DNA of 64,000 bases from Bacteroidetes bacterium 43-16 (GTDB taxonomy: Bacteria; Bacteroidota; Bacteroidia; Chitinophagales; Chitinophagaceae), in assembly GCA_001897525.1 (NCBI GenBank), contig MKTB01000008.1, positions 62,001-126,000 of the forward strand, read 5' to 3'. Both the position numbers and the translations under genes were made by a program. Under the pieces are notes generated by a model. The model worked only from the letters and a program-made list of their open reading frames with translations, was not told where the DNA came from and searched no databases. Shown here in pieces: positions 51,662 through 60,908 of the stretch (its first letter is position 1; each line of letters opens with the position of its first letter).

Positions 51662-52651
51662 ATGGAAACTACCGTATTAATTACCGGCGCTTCCGGGCTG
51701 CTGGGTGCTAACCTCGTGCGTTATATGTATCAGCAGGGCTTCAGGATCAGGATACTGGTGAGGCCCGGAGCCCGGCTAGAGGTACTTGCCGACATCCCTA
51801 TGGAAGTCATGCACGGCTATATAGATCAGAAAGCCTGTGTTGACAAAGCTATAGCGGGCTGCGACTATGTAGTGCATGCCGCTTCTTTAACCACGCAATG
51901 GGGTACGCCCTACGAGGAGTATAAAAAAATAAACATCAATGCCACACAGCTGATCGCCGAGGCTTGCCTGGCCTATGGGGTAAAAAGATTGATCTACATC
52001 AGCACTGCCAATACCCTTGCACCCGGATCTAAGCTCAATCCCGGTACAGAATTGAACGCATTTGGCCTGCATCATATCAATTCGGGGTATATCAACAGCA
52101 AATATGTAGCCCTGCAATATATCCAGGAGCAGGTGCAGCAAAAGCTTTTGCCTGCAATCATTGTGAGCCCCACCTTTATGATCGGTCGCTATGATGTGAA
52201 GCCAAGTTCCGGCCAGATGGTCTTGCATGGCATTAAAAAAGGACTTATTGCTTATCCTTCGGGGGGTAAAAATTTTGTTCACGTGGAAGATGTGTGTGCC
52301 GGTGTGGTGAATGCTATAGAAAAAGGTACCATAGGGGAACATTATTTACTGGCCGGGCATAACTTAAGTTACAAAGAGTTCTTTAAGATCATAGATCAGC
52401 AGATGGGCCGCTCCAGTCCTAAAATGAAGATCCCCGGTTCCCTGTTAAGGGGTTTGGGACGTATGGGTTCTTTGTTCCAGACTTTATCGGGCCGCCCAGT
52501 AAAACTCAATTATGCGGCTTCATATATGCTTTCTTTAGATAACTACTATTCCGGCAAAAAAGCAGAAAGAGACCTTGGCTTGCAGTATAAAAGTGTAGAA
52601 AGTGCCGTAGCCGATGCCCTGGAATGGTTTAGGGAGACAAAATATTGCTAA
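51662..52651 (+). CDS. NAD-dependent epimerase/dehydratase (extended SDR)
   Basis: A 329-residue extended SDR with TGASGLLGANLV (residues 7-18) and catalytic-type Tyr/Lys in GYINSKYVAL. It resembles dihydroflavonol reductase/3-beta-hydroxysteroid dehydrogenase-type proteins, which reduce or isomerise small hydrophobic substrates. It starts 10 bases after the classical SDR gene, so the pair likely acts in one pathway. The following acyl-CoA dehydrogenase homologue is 250 bases further on; its link to this pair is only suggested by order. Confidence 0.85.
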   Translation: METTVLITGASGLLGANLVRYMYQQGFRIRILVRPGARLEVLADIPMEVMHGYIDQKACVDKAIAGCDYVVHAASLTTQWGTPYEEYKKININATQLIAEACLAYGVKRLIYISTANTLAPGSKLNPGTELNAFGLHHINSGYINSKYVALQYIQEQVQQKLLPAIIVSPTFMIGRYDVKPSSGQMVLHGIKKGLIAYPSGGKNFVHVEDVCAGVVNAIEKGTIGEHYLLAGHNLSYKEFFKIIDQQMGRSSPKMKIPGSLLRGLGRMGSLFQTLSGRPVKLNYAASYMLSLDNYYSGKKAERDLGLQYKSVESAVADALEWFRETKYC

Positions 52652-52901
52652 TGTTAACTATTTTAAAACCATATCATATGTTGATCGCATTAATTTTATT
52701 ACTTTTGAGGAAATTAAGAACAAAGTATAGACTCGGCATAAATGTTAAATATTCCCGATAAGAATATTTAACCAATTTTGTTTTTTATTCTCTTCAGCCC
52801 TATTTTATCTTTTTACAGGTAAATGAAAACAGGAACCAGGAGAATGCTCGACACAAGGAAATTAAAAGTGAAAGTCGATATTATGAATATCAAGGCAAGA
52901 A

Positions 52902-54392
52902 ATGAACGAAAGTTTTAATCATTTTCAGGAAAGATTTAAAGAAGGTCTTTTCAATTTATTTAATACTGACTCCAATATTAACGAGTTAAGCATCAACAGG
53001 GGTTTACCTCAAAATGTCTGGGACAGTATTATGAGTTTTAATCCTTTAGCAGTGGCAGTGCCCGAGGCGTATGGAGGAAAAGGGGTGAAAGTAAAAGAGT
53101 GCCTGGCGATGATCTCGACCGCCTCTTATGAATCCCTGCCTTTAGCCCTTACCTTCGGGATCAATGTAGGGCTGTTTTTACAACCATTTGCCAAATACGC
53201 CAATGAAGCAGTAAAGGCAAATGTCTTCAGCCGGTTTATCAACGACAAGGCAATGGGAGGGCTGATGATCACAGAGCCCGGGTATGGCAGTGATGCATTG
53301 AATATGCAAACCAGCTATGATGCCGTTGGCAGCGGTTATAAGCTCCATGGCCAGAAGCATTGGCAGGGCCTTACCGGTATGGCCGACTTCTGGATCGTAG
53401 CAGCAAGGAAAAAAGTGGCCAATGGAGAGCTGGCCAGAGATGTGGAGTTCTTCGTGACCGATAACAGCATAGAGGAACAGAAAATAGAAGTAAAACAATA
53501 TTTCAACAACCTGGGGCTCTACATGATCCCTTACGGCCTGAACAATATTGATATTACAGTACCCGGAAATCAAAAACTGGAACACCATAGCACCGGTATC
53601 AAAATGATGCTGGACATCCTGCACCGCAGCAGGCTGCAGTTTGCGGCCATGGGAGTAGGCTTCATCCAGCGGATGCTGGACGAGGCTATTGAGCACTGCA
53701 ACCAGCGTAAAGTGGGCAACTGCTCCCTTTCCTCCATGGACTCTGTACGTTATCAACTCTCCAGGATACAGGCTGCTTACACCCTGGCATCGGCCATGTG
53801 TGCCCATGCCACGGAAATGAGCGGCATTGCCTTTGACCTTTCCGGAGAAGGTATAAAAGCCAATAGTATGAAAGCCCTGGTATCAGACCTGATGCAGGAA
53901 TCTGCACAGATCTGTGTACAACTTTCGGGATCAGGTGGCTACAAGATAGACCATATCGCAGGCCGAGGTATCATTGACAGCAGGCCATTCCAGATCTTCG
54001 AAGGCTCTAATGAAATGCTTTATGCACAGATTGCCGAAGTATTGACCCGGCAAATGAAAAAATATAAACTGGATAACTTCTACGCTTACCTCAAAGATTA
54101 CGAGCTTACACGTAGAATAGCCCCCATGTTCAAAAATCACCTGAACTTCTCTATACCGGATATACTGGTCCAAAGACAACTTATCGTGATCGGAAGGATC
54201 GTAGCCCGCCTCATTTGCCTGCAGTTTGCCGCAGAGTTTACCGATAAAGGTTTTAGAAAAGACCTTTATGAAAACTGCATTAAGCATATTGAAATGGATA
54301 TTAAAAAATTTATTGCAGACATCAGAGATTACAATAATGCAGAGCCGGTTATGGAGTATCACGATGCTTCCTGCTGGTGGAAACTGGTGTAA
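52902..54392 (+). CDS. Acyl-CoA dehydrogenase-family protein
   Basis: The 496-residue protein shows the acyl-CoA dehydrogenase order: an N-terminal helical part with VAVPEAYGGKGVKVKECLAM, the FAD-binding segment GGLMITEPGYGSDALNMQTS and HGQKHWQGLTGMADFWIVAA, and the C-terminal helical domain with FQIFEGSNEMLYAQIAEVLT. The last 120 residues continue beyond a typical family end (about 380-420 residues), giving an unusually long member. The usual catalytic Glu of these enzymes cannot be placed with certainty. It ends at a hairpin terminator. Confidence 0.85.
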   Translation: MNESFNHFQERFKEGLFNLFNTDSNINELSINRGLPQNVWDSIMSFNPLAVAVPEAYGGKGVKVKECLAMISTASYESLPLALTFGINVGLFLQPFAKYANEAVKANVFSRFINDKAMGGLMITEPGYGSDALNMQTSYDAVGSGYKLHGQKHWQGLTGMADFWIVAARKKVANGELARDVEFFVTDNSIEEQKIEVKQYFNNLGLYMIPYGLNNIDITVPGNQKLEHHSTGIKMMLDILHRSRLQFAAMGVGFIQRMLDEAIEHCNQRKVGNCSLSSMDSVRYQLSRIQAAYTLASAMCAHATEMSGIAFDLSGEGIKANSMKALVSDLMQESAQICVQLSGSGGYKIDHIAGRGIIDSRPFQIFEGSNEMLYAQIAEVLTRQMKKYKLDNFYAYLKDYELTRRIAPMFKNHLNFSIPDILVQRQLIVIGRIVARLICLQFAAEFTDKGFRKDLYENCIKHIEMDIKKFIADIRDYNNAEPVMEYHDASCWWKLV

Positions 54393-54432
54393 ATAGCCGC
54401 TAAAAGCTATTCTTAAAGTATTTTTTGTTTAA

Positions 54433-54461
54433 AATCCCCCTATACGGGGGATTGCTTTTTT
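54433..54461 (+). terminator. Terminator of the acyl-CoA dehydrogenase gene
   Basis: An 8-bp stem (AATCCCCC, 54433-54440, with GGGGGATT, 54446-54453) and a 5-nt loop is followed by GCTTTTTT. Its right arm overlaps the -33 element of the next promoter. Confidence 0.8.
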
Positions 54462-54482
54462 GCGGCCGGGGATGTACATTTG
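54451..54482 (+). promoter_or_regulatory. Promoter of the ABC ATPase / permease-peptidase operon
   Basis: ATTG (54451-54454), a 20-base spacer and TACATTTG (54475-54482) fit the Bacteroidota promoter, 21 bases before the ATG at 54504. Confidence 0.7.
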
Positions 54483-54503
54483 TTGCATACAAATATATAT
54501 AAG

Positions 54504-55388
54504 ATGCAGCTAGTAATTAAGGATCTGAATAAAGTCTATCCCAATGGTGTAAAGCCGCTTAATAATATCAACCTGACGATCGACAAAGGTTTGTTCGGAT
54601 TGTTAGGACCAAATGGTGCCGGTAAATCATCATTGATGCGTACCATAGCCGCTTTGCAAAACCCGGACAGCGGCAGCATTATGCTGGGAGATATTGATGT
54701 GATCAATGATAAAACCGCTTTACGAAAAGTCCTGGGCTACCTGCCTCAGGATTTTGGTTTTTACCCTAAAGTCTCTGCACTGGAATTATTAAACCATTTT
54801 GCCGTCTTAAAAGGCATTTCAAATAAAGGAGAGCGTAAAGAGCTGGTGGCCGCATTGCTGCAGCAAACCAATCTTTATGAAGCACGCCACCGCAATGTAA
54901 GCGATTACTCCGGGGGGATGCGCCAGCGTTTTGGCATAGCCCAGGCCCTGATCGGTAATCCCAAGCTCGTTATCGTGGATGAGCCTACTGCAGGCCTCGA
55001 TCCTATGGAGCGTAACCGTTTCCAGAACCTGTTGAGCGAAATCGCTACCAATACCATTGTGATCCTGTCTACACACATCGTAGATGATGTGAAGAACCTG
55101 TGTAAGAAAATGGTGATCATGAACCAGGGTACCATACTCTACGAAGGTAATCCTAAAGATGCGCTGGAAGAAGTGCGCGGCAGGATCTGGCAGAAATCAA
55201 TCGACAACCACAGCCTGGGCGCTTACCGGGCAAAATATAATGCCATCTTCTCCTCTATGGTGCATGGCGCATTAGAGCTGAGGATATTCAGTGAATCGGA
55301 CCCCGGAGACGGCTTCACGCTGTCTGATGTAGGATTGGAGGACGTGTACTTCTCTACTATTGTAAATAACTTACCTAAAAAAGACTAG
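54504..55388 (+). CDS. ABC transporter ATP-binding protein
   Basis: The 294-residue ATPase (ATG at 54504; MQLVIKDLNKVYPNG) has Walker A GPNGAGKSS, signature SGGMRQRFGIAQAL, Walker B LVIVDEPTAGLDP and H-loop STHIV. The C-terminal 80 residues are a CcmA-like tail. It lies 1 base before the permease/aminopeptidase fusion gene and is almost certainly its ATPase subunit. The upstream 8 residues of a longer frame precede a promoter -7 element and were removed. Confidence 0.92.
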   Translation: MQLVIKDLNKVYPNGVKPLNNINLTIDKGLFGLLGPNGAGKSSLMRTIAALQNPDSGSIMLGDIDVINDKTALRKVLGYLPQDFGFYPKVSALELLNHFAVLKGISNKGERKELVAALLQQTNLYEARHRNVSDYSGGMRQRFGIAQALIGNPKLVIVDEPTAGLDPMERNRFQNLLSEIATNTIVILSTHIVDDVKNLCKKMVIMNQGTILYEGNPKDALEEVRGRIWQKSIDNHSLGAYRAKYNAIFSSMVHGALELRIFSESDPGDGFTLSDVGLEDVYFSTIVNNLPKKD

Positions 55389-55389
55389 G

Positions 55390-58300
55390 ATGTTCGGAGC
55401 GATTTTTTCTTTTGAATTAAGGCAGGCCTTTAAGCGGCCCATGACCTATATATTCTTTGGCATTTACCTGCTGTTCAGCATGTTCATTGCTTTAGTGTCA
55501 ACGGGTGCTTTTGATACTACACAATCAGATTCTAATGTTACCCTTAACTCCGCTTATGCAGTAGCCAACCTGCTGGTAGGGTTTAACGGCAATATCCTGG
55601 GTATGCTCAATAGCGTCGTGCTGGTGGCTATTATGGCCAATGCCATACAGAAAGACTACCAGTATAATATTCATGCCCTGTTCTTTACCAAGCCCATCTC
55701 AAAAGCCCAGTATTTTTTCGGCCGCTTCCTGGCCGCATTTTTAGTAGGTGTATTTGTGATGTCCGGTATGCTCATTGGTTATGCAACAGGTTTGATTCCC
55801 GGCATTGGCACCAAACTGCTTGGCCCTTTTGAGCTCAAGAATTTTTTACAACCCTTTTTTGTCTTCTTATTACCCAATGTATTTATCCTGGGCGTTATTT
55901 TCTTTTCACTCACCACCTTCACCCGTAATACCCTTGCGGCCTACATGACCTGTATCATTATGCTGATCGGTCGTTTTGTGGCAGAGAACCTGGGCAACAA
56001 TATGGACTATGCTTATGGTGCCGGTATGCTGGAACCATTTGGGAGTAATGCATACAGCTATGTGACCAAGTATTGGATGGCAGCCGAGCAGAATACAATG
56101 ATGTTGCCTATGAATGGATTGTTGTTGTACAACAGGCTCCTGTGGGTCAGTATCGCTCTGGTGATCATGATCGGCAGTTTTGTGAAGTTTCAATTTGCCC
56201 AGTTCCTTACTCCCTTCACTTTATTTAAACGTAAAGTAAAAGAAGAAGCCGTGACCGAGTTTGAGACCAGGCCTTTGGCCGAAATACTCAATGTGAAGCA
56301 AGATTACTCCGCATCATTCTCCTGGAGACAATTGTTCTACCTGAGTAAGTTTGAGTTCAGGAAAATTGTGCAAAGTACCTTCTTCATCATCTGCTGTGCC
56401 CTGGCCCTGGTCATGATCGGCGTTATTTACTACTACAGTGCTACCGCTTACGATACCCATATGCAACCGCTCACGCAGACCGTCATCCGCTCTGTAAATG
56501 TGTATAGTGTACTGGCCAATATTTTTGTGATCTTCTACGCCGGAACCATCGTGTTTCGCGAAAAAGAAAACAGGATCGATGAATTGATCTACGCCACACC
56601 TGTAAGCAATCCTATCCTTTATTTCTCAAAATACCTTGGCTTGCTGGGTGCTATACTGGTGATGCAGTTACTGGCAGTCTTGATGGGGATTAGTATGCAG
56701 CTTTCACAGGGCTTCTACCAGATAGACCTCTGGCAATACTTTGTGAGCGTGATCGTCTTCGGTACTTTAGGTTATGTTACCACAATAGGCATCTGCCTGG
56801 CTTTACAGGTAATTGCCCCTAACAAATACCTCGGTTTCTTTTTCTCCCTGATACCCGTAATGTTATTAGGCATAGCCTTAAGCCTTTTGCAATGGACCAA
56901 TAATATTTATCATTTTGACTCTGATGGTCCGAGGTTACGTTTTACAGAACTCAATGGCTACGGGCCTCTTGGCCCCTGGTTCACCTACAGGATATATTGG
57001 ATCGCCTTTGTATTGCTGGTAAGCCTTTTGAGCCTGTTCTTCTTTGCCAGGGGTAAAGAAGTGAAACTGAAATCCCGTTTCCGTTTTTCTAAAATGGAAG
57101 TAAAAACACCTACCAAGATCGGGATCGCAGTTTTTGCATTGATATTCATTGCTACAGGGAGCTACATATTTTACAACACCAATATCCTGAACTGCTTTAT
57201 CTCCCCTAAGGAATTTACCCGTAAGCAGGTCGCTTATGAGAAAAACTATAAGCAATACGAAAATACCCTGATGCCGAGAATAGTGGCTTCAAACCTCGAT
57301 GTAGACATCTATCCCGAGACACAAAGCCTCCATGTTAAAGGGTCTTACTGGTTGAAAAACAAACACGCTGTATCCCTGGATACCGTTTACATCAACCTGA
57401 TGGACAATACCTCTAATTTCATCTATAAAAATGTGAGCCTGAGCGTACCTGCTTCCACCCTCAAAGATGATAAAGAGTTCGGTGTACTGGTTTACAAACT
57501 GAATGCACCATTAGCCGCAGGAGATTCCATACAGCTCAACTTCGAGTTTGATTATAAACCCAGGGGATTTTCTAACGACGATATAAGCACAATGGTCGTT
57601 TCCAATGGTACCTTCTTCAACAGTTCCATCATGCCAAGCCTGGGCTATAATGAACAATATGAATTAGGCTCCAATGCAGAGCGTAAGAAATATGGCCTGG
57701 CCCGCAAAGAAAGCATGAAGGCGCTGAACGATACCGCTGCTTATGGCAATACCTACATCTCTAATGATGCAGACTGGATAAGGTTTGAAACGAAAGTGAG
57801 TACGAGTGGCGATCAGACAGCGATTGCGCCCGGCTACCTGGAGAAACAATGGCAGGAAAACGGCAGGAACTATTTCCATTACAAAATGGATAATCCTATC
57901 CTGAATTTCTATGCCTTCCAGTCTGCCCGCTACAAAGTGAAGCGCGATAAGTGGAACGATGTGAACCTGGAGATCTATTACGACAAAGCGCATGAATACA
58001 ATGTAGACAATATGCTGCTGGCTATGAAAAAATCCCTGGAGTATTACAGTAAGAATTTTTCTCCTTACCAGTTCCGCCAGTTGAGGATCATTGAATTCCC
58101 GGCCTTTGCTTCATTCGCTCAATCTTTTGCCAATACCATTCCTTTCTCAGAAAATGTGGGCTTTACCAATAAAGTAGATACTGCCAACTGGAATGAGATA
58201 GATATGCCCTTCTACATTACCGCGCACGAAGTAGCGCATCAGTGGTGGGCACACCAGGTGATCGGCGCTAATGTACAGGGAGCTACCGTTATGTCTGAAA

Positions 58301-59073
58301 CCATGTCTCAGTACAGTGCCCTGATGGTGATGGAGCACCGCTACGGTAAAGACAATATGAAGAAGTTCCTTAAACATGAAATGGACGACTACCTGAGGGC
58401 GCGCACCTTTGAAGGAAAAGGGGAGAAACCGCTGATGCTGGTAGAGCAGCAATCCTATATTTATTATCAGAAAGGATCCGTGATCATGTATGCCCTTAAA
58501 GATTACCTGGGAGAAGACAGCTTGAATGCTGCCCTGCGCAGATACATTGCTGCCGTAGCTTTCCAGGAGCCGCCATACACCACCTCAAGACAATTTGTGG
58601 ATTACATCAGGGCAGCAACACCAGATAGCCTGAAGTACATCATCACAGACTTCTTCGAGACTATAACCGTTTATGAGAACTATGTGAAAAACCTGAAGTA
58701 TGATAAATTGCCAGATGGCAGGTATAAAGTCAGCCTGACTGTAGGCTCGGTTAAATTCAGGGTAGACAGTGCCGGTAACAATAAAAAAGTGCCTGTGAAT
58801 GACTATATCGATATCGGCATTTTCGGAGCAGTGAAAGATAAATCCAAGTCTGCTTACAATCCTTTGATCCTGCAAAAGATCAAAATGGATGCTAATGAAA
58901 AGATCTTCGAATTCATTGTCAGTGAGCAACCTGAATTTGCAGGATTAGATCCCTACAATAAACTGATCGACAGGACCCCGGATAACAATATTGCTAAATT
59001 CGGTATCAAACCGAGTATACCTTCTCTTACAGAAAAAGAAGTGAAATATGACCTGAAAGGGAGCGACGATTAA
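55390..59073 (+). CDS. ABC transporter permease fused to an M1-type aminopeptidase
   Basis: The 1227-residue product has an N-terminal half (about 1-600) with about twelve membrane segments arranged as two ABC-2-type permease cores. The C-terminal half (about 640-1215) is an M1 metallopeptidase-like domain with HEVAHQWW (H946, E947, H950) and a candidate third zinc ligand E970. Nineteen residues lie between H950 and E970, against 18 in classical HExxH-x18-E enzymes. No GAMEN motif is seen near the active site. Such permease-aminopeptidase fusions occur in Bacteroidota; an export-and-trim role for peptides is inferred. It pairs with the upstream ATPase and ends in a strong terminator. Confidence 0.88.
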   Translation: MFGAIFSFELRQAFKRPMTYIFFGIYLLFSMFIALVSTGAFDTTQSDSNVTLNSAYAVANLLVGFNGNILGMLNSVVLVAIMANAIQKDYQYNIHALFFTKPISKAQYFFGRFLAAFLVGVFVMSGMLIGYATGLIPGIGTKLLGPFELKNFLQPFFVFLLPNVFILGVIFFSLTTFTRNTLAAYMTCIIMLIGRFVAENLGNNMDYAYGAGMLEPFGSNAYSYVTKYWMAAEQNTMMLPMNGLLLYNRLLWVSIALVIMIGSFVKFQFAQFLTPFTLFKRKVKEEAVTEFETRPLAEILNVKQDYSASFSWRQLFYLSKFEFRKIVQSTFFIICCALALVMIGVIYYYSATAYDTHMQPLTQTVIRSVNVYSVLANIFVIFYAGTIVFREKENRIDELIYATPVSNPILYFSKYLGLLGAILVMQLLAVLMGISMQLSQGFYQIDLWQYFVSVIVFGTLGYVTTIGICLALQVIAPNKYLGFFFSLIPVMLLGIALSLLQWTNNIYHFDSDGPRLRFTELNGYGPLGPWFTYRIYWIAFVLLVSLLSLFFFARGKEVKLKSRFRFSKMEVKTPTKIGIAVFALIFIATGSYIFYNTNILNCFISPKEFTRKQVAYEKNYKQYENTLMPRIVASNLDVDIYPETQSLHVKGSYWLKNKHAVSLDTVYINLMDNTSNFIYKNVSLSVPASTLKDDKEFGVLVYKLNAPLAAGDSIQLNFEFDYKPRGFSNDDISTMVVSNGTFFNSSIMPSLGYNEQYELGSNAERKKYGLARKESMKALNDTAAYGNTYISNDADWIRFETKVSTSGDQTAIAPGYLEKQWQENGRNYFHYKMDNPILNFYAFQSARYKVKRDKWNDVNLEIYYDKAHEYNVDNMLLAMKKSLEYYSKNFSPYQFRQLRIIEFPAFASFAQSFANTIPFSENVGFTNKVDTANWNEIDMPFYITAHEVAHQWWAHQVIGANVQGATVMSETMSQYSALMVMEHRYGKDNMKKFLKHEMDDYLRARTFEGKGEKPLMLVEQQSYIYYQKGSVIMYALKDYLGEDSLNAALRRYIAAVAFQEPPYTTSRQFVDYIRAATPDSLKYIITDFFETITVYENYVKNLKYDKLPDGRYKVSLTVGSVKFRVDSAGNNKKVPVNDYIDIGIFGAVKDKSKSAYNPLILQKIKMDANEKIFEFIVSEQPEFAGLDPYNKLIDRTPDNNIAKFGIKPSIPSLTEKEVKYDLKGSDD

Positions 59074-59085
59074 GAACCGGATTTC

Positions 59086-59137
59086 TATCAAAAGTAAAGG
59101 GTTGATTGCAGTAGCAGTCAACCCTTTACTTTTGATA
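59086..59137 (+). terminator. Strong terminator of the ABC permease/peptidase operon
   Basis: A perfect 20-bp stem (TATCAAAAGTAAAGGGTTGA, 59086-59105, with 59118-59137) and a 12-nt loop lies 12 bases after the stop. The 3' arm contains TTTACTTTT rather than a clean T-run after the stem. Confidence 0.75.
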
Positions 59138-59522
59138 CCTGCAGGACATTTCTAAAATCGAATATTATTTCCTATATATAGCTGAAACCCCCAATCATTT
59201 CGCCCCTGAAGTATAATAAGGGCTTGTGTTCCGATAAATTTGGGGAATATTCCTGATAAAGCCCTTCTGCACAATAAAAATCTTGTATTAAGATTGAGTA
59301 AAAGGTTGGTAATAAGCAAATAATGTGTTTTATTTGTAATAGAATAAGAAAAGGAAATCAACTTTTTATATTCAATAAGATCTTTGATTAGAATAACTAG
59401 CAATACTGATATCCTGTGGAAAAAAGTCAAAAAAATACCTTAACCTTAACTTGAATAATGACTTTATCACTCCGGGATGTAATTATGTTATCGGCGTCTG
59501 TTCCCAGAGGTCTGCTTAACTA
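59138..59522. other. AT-rich gap without a supported gene
   Basis: This 385-base stretch holds no ORF with family-like sequence; the longest minus-strand frame (92 codons, 59152-59430) shows no recognisable pattern. AT-rich, with short direct stretches but no strong repeat. It may be a remnant of a lost gene or the 3' untranslated region of the response-regulator transcript. Confidence 0.5.
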
Positions 59523-60185
59523 TTACAGACTTGAGTTGTAATACCCATTTTCGACACAATATCTAATGAGATCTATCTTGCTCTTTAAGTTCAATTTGTC
59601 CGTCAATCTTTTGATGTAAGTATCAATCGTGCGGGCAGATAGGTTTATTTTTAAGCCTATCTCTTTGTTACTTAAACCTTCATAGCATAATCTCATTATT
59701 TGAATTTCTATTATTGTTGGCGCATATTCGTTACTTTCTTTCTGAGCCACAGGAAGCTTAAAATCTTCAATATTTGAAGTAGCTTTCCATCCATTAAGAT
59801 ATTCTTTGTAGCGGTTTACAGGCGTGAAAACCATGTACGACAATATGTTCTCGATGATGTTGCTTTTCTTTTGGCAATAAAACACATTCGGATAGGCAAA
59901 TAGTATCTGTGCAATATCTTCCTGGTAAGTTGCCGAATAGGCAATAATAGGCGCTTGTATGTCATAATTCCTTATGATTTTAATCGCTTCAATACCACTC
60001 ATGATAGGCATAAATAAATCAATAAGAAAAACATCTTCTTGTCTCAGGTGGATGTGTCTTATGAGCTCATTGCCGTTGTTGCAACTGCTTCTCAGTTGTA
60101 ATTTATGATCACTTAGCAGGTTCTTGACTAAAATTTCTTTGAAATAGAAATCGGCATCGGCAATAGAAAATCTGACTTTCTTCAT
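59523..60185 (-). CDS. LuxR-type (NarL-like) response regulator
   Basis: The 220-residue protein has a receiver-like domain (about 1-120) with a candidate phosphorylation site D56 in FLIDLFMP. Only D10/D12 lie at the acidic pocket (IADADF) and a Lys-Lys (CQKKSN) sits near the usual Lys position. A C-terminal LuxR helix-turn-helix follows (about 152-215; LCYEGLSNKEIGLKINLS, TIDTYIKRLTDKLNLKSK). It reads divergently from the T6SS genes, separated by 164 bases, and may control them; this is inferred from position only. No sensor kinase is adjacent. Confidence 0.85.
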   Translation of the reverse strand: MKKVRFSIADADFYFKEILVKNLLSDHKLQLRSSCNNGNELIRHIHLRQEDVFLIDLFMPIMSGIEAIKIIRNYDIQAPIIAYSATYQEDIAQILFAYPNVFYCQKKSNIIENILSYMVFTPVNRYKEYLNGWKATSNIEDFKLPVAQKESNEYAPTIIEIQIMRLCYEGLSNKEIGLKINLSARTIDTYIKRLTDKLNLKSKIDLIRYCVENGYYNSSL

Positions 60186-60349
60186 AGCACAGTTTTGCGG
60201 TTATTTCTAAATATATAAATAGGAGCTCTCGGCACAAATATATGTATTTATTGTTTTTATTGCCAGCTGCTATTGAAGGAATGCGAATTGAAGTGTCTAC
60301 ATTTAATTAAAAAATAATGTAAATAACCTGAACATTTAAAACTGTAAAG

Positions 60350-60868
60350 ATGAACTATTTGAATTTAAAAATGCAAAATGCCAAAGAGATCAAAAAAGAA
60401 CTTTGGAAGTTTATGGGATACTTTGTTGTTCTGGTTATCTTAGCCTTCTTTGCGCTCTTCTTCTTCGTCTTGAGCTACACGCGCCAATACGAACATACCA
60501 AATCAAAAATCCTTTCCTACAACGAGATTATCAATAAACATCACCTGCTGAAAGGCAAGCTGGACACGCTTTACAACCTCATGTCCAAAATGAATACCGA
60601 ACAAGTGTCCAATAACCTCTTCCTGAGCAACATGATCTTAAACAATGTCCAGGACCTCAGGAGGACTATAGGAAACGATACCCTTAACTTTCAACACTAC
60701 TATTTTCTTTCCAACAAACTGGACAGCCTCATGTTCGTGAAATCCAATATCTCCCAGGTGGAAGTAAAACGAAAAATGGTATTGGACGAGCTGGATGAAT
60801 GTAAGCGCCAGAACGGGCGACTACGCCAATCATTGGCGCTGGACCCTTCCAGGGGTTTCAACAACTAA
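60350..60868 (+). CDS. Single-pass membrane protein, TssO-like, of a T6SS operon
   Basis: The 172-residue product has a cytoplasmic N-terminus with many Lys, one membrane segment (about 23-46; FVVLVILAFFALFFFVLSYT) and a periplasmic coiled-coil (about 50-160). This resembles TssO, a Bacteroidota-specific T6SS membrane protein, but the match is weaker than for the next gene, so it may be a paralogue or a different baseplate/anchor protein. It opens a same-strand run with tssO, tssP and tssR. A weak -7-like TACATTTA lies near 60299, within the divergent region shared with the response regulator. Confidence 0.6.
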   Translation: MNYLNLKMQNAKEIKKELWKFMGYFVVLVILAFFALFFFVLSYTRQYEHTKSKILSYNEIINKHHLLKGKLDTLYNLMSKMNTEQVSNNLFLSNMILNNVQDLRRTIGNDTLNFQHYYFLSNKLDSLMFVKSNISQVEVKRKMVLDELDECKRQNGRLRQSLALDPSRGFNN

Positions 60869-60908
60869 AGTTGCATTTCAATTTTCCTAAAAACATAAAC
60901 GAATCCAA

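Noticed and set aside
59152-59430. 92-codon minus-strand frame in the gap after the ABC operon
   Set aside because: No motif, signal, promoter or homologous pattern; AT-rich DNA gives such frames by chance.
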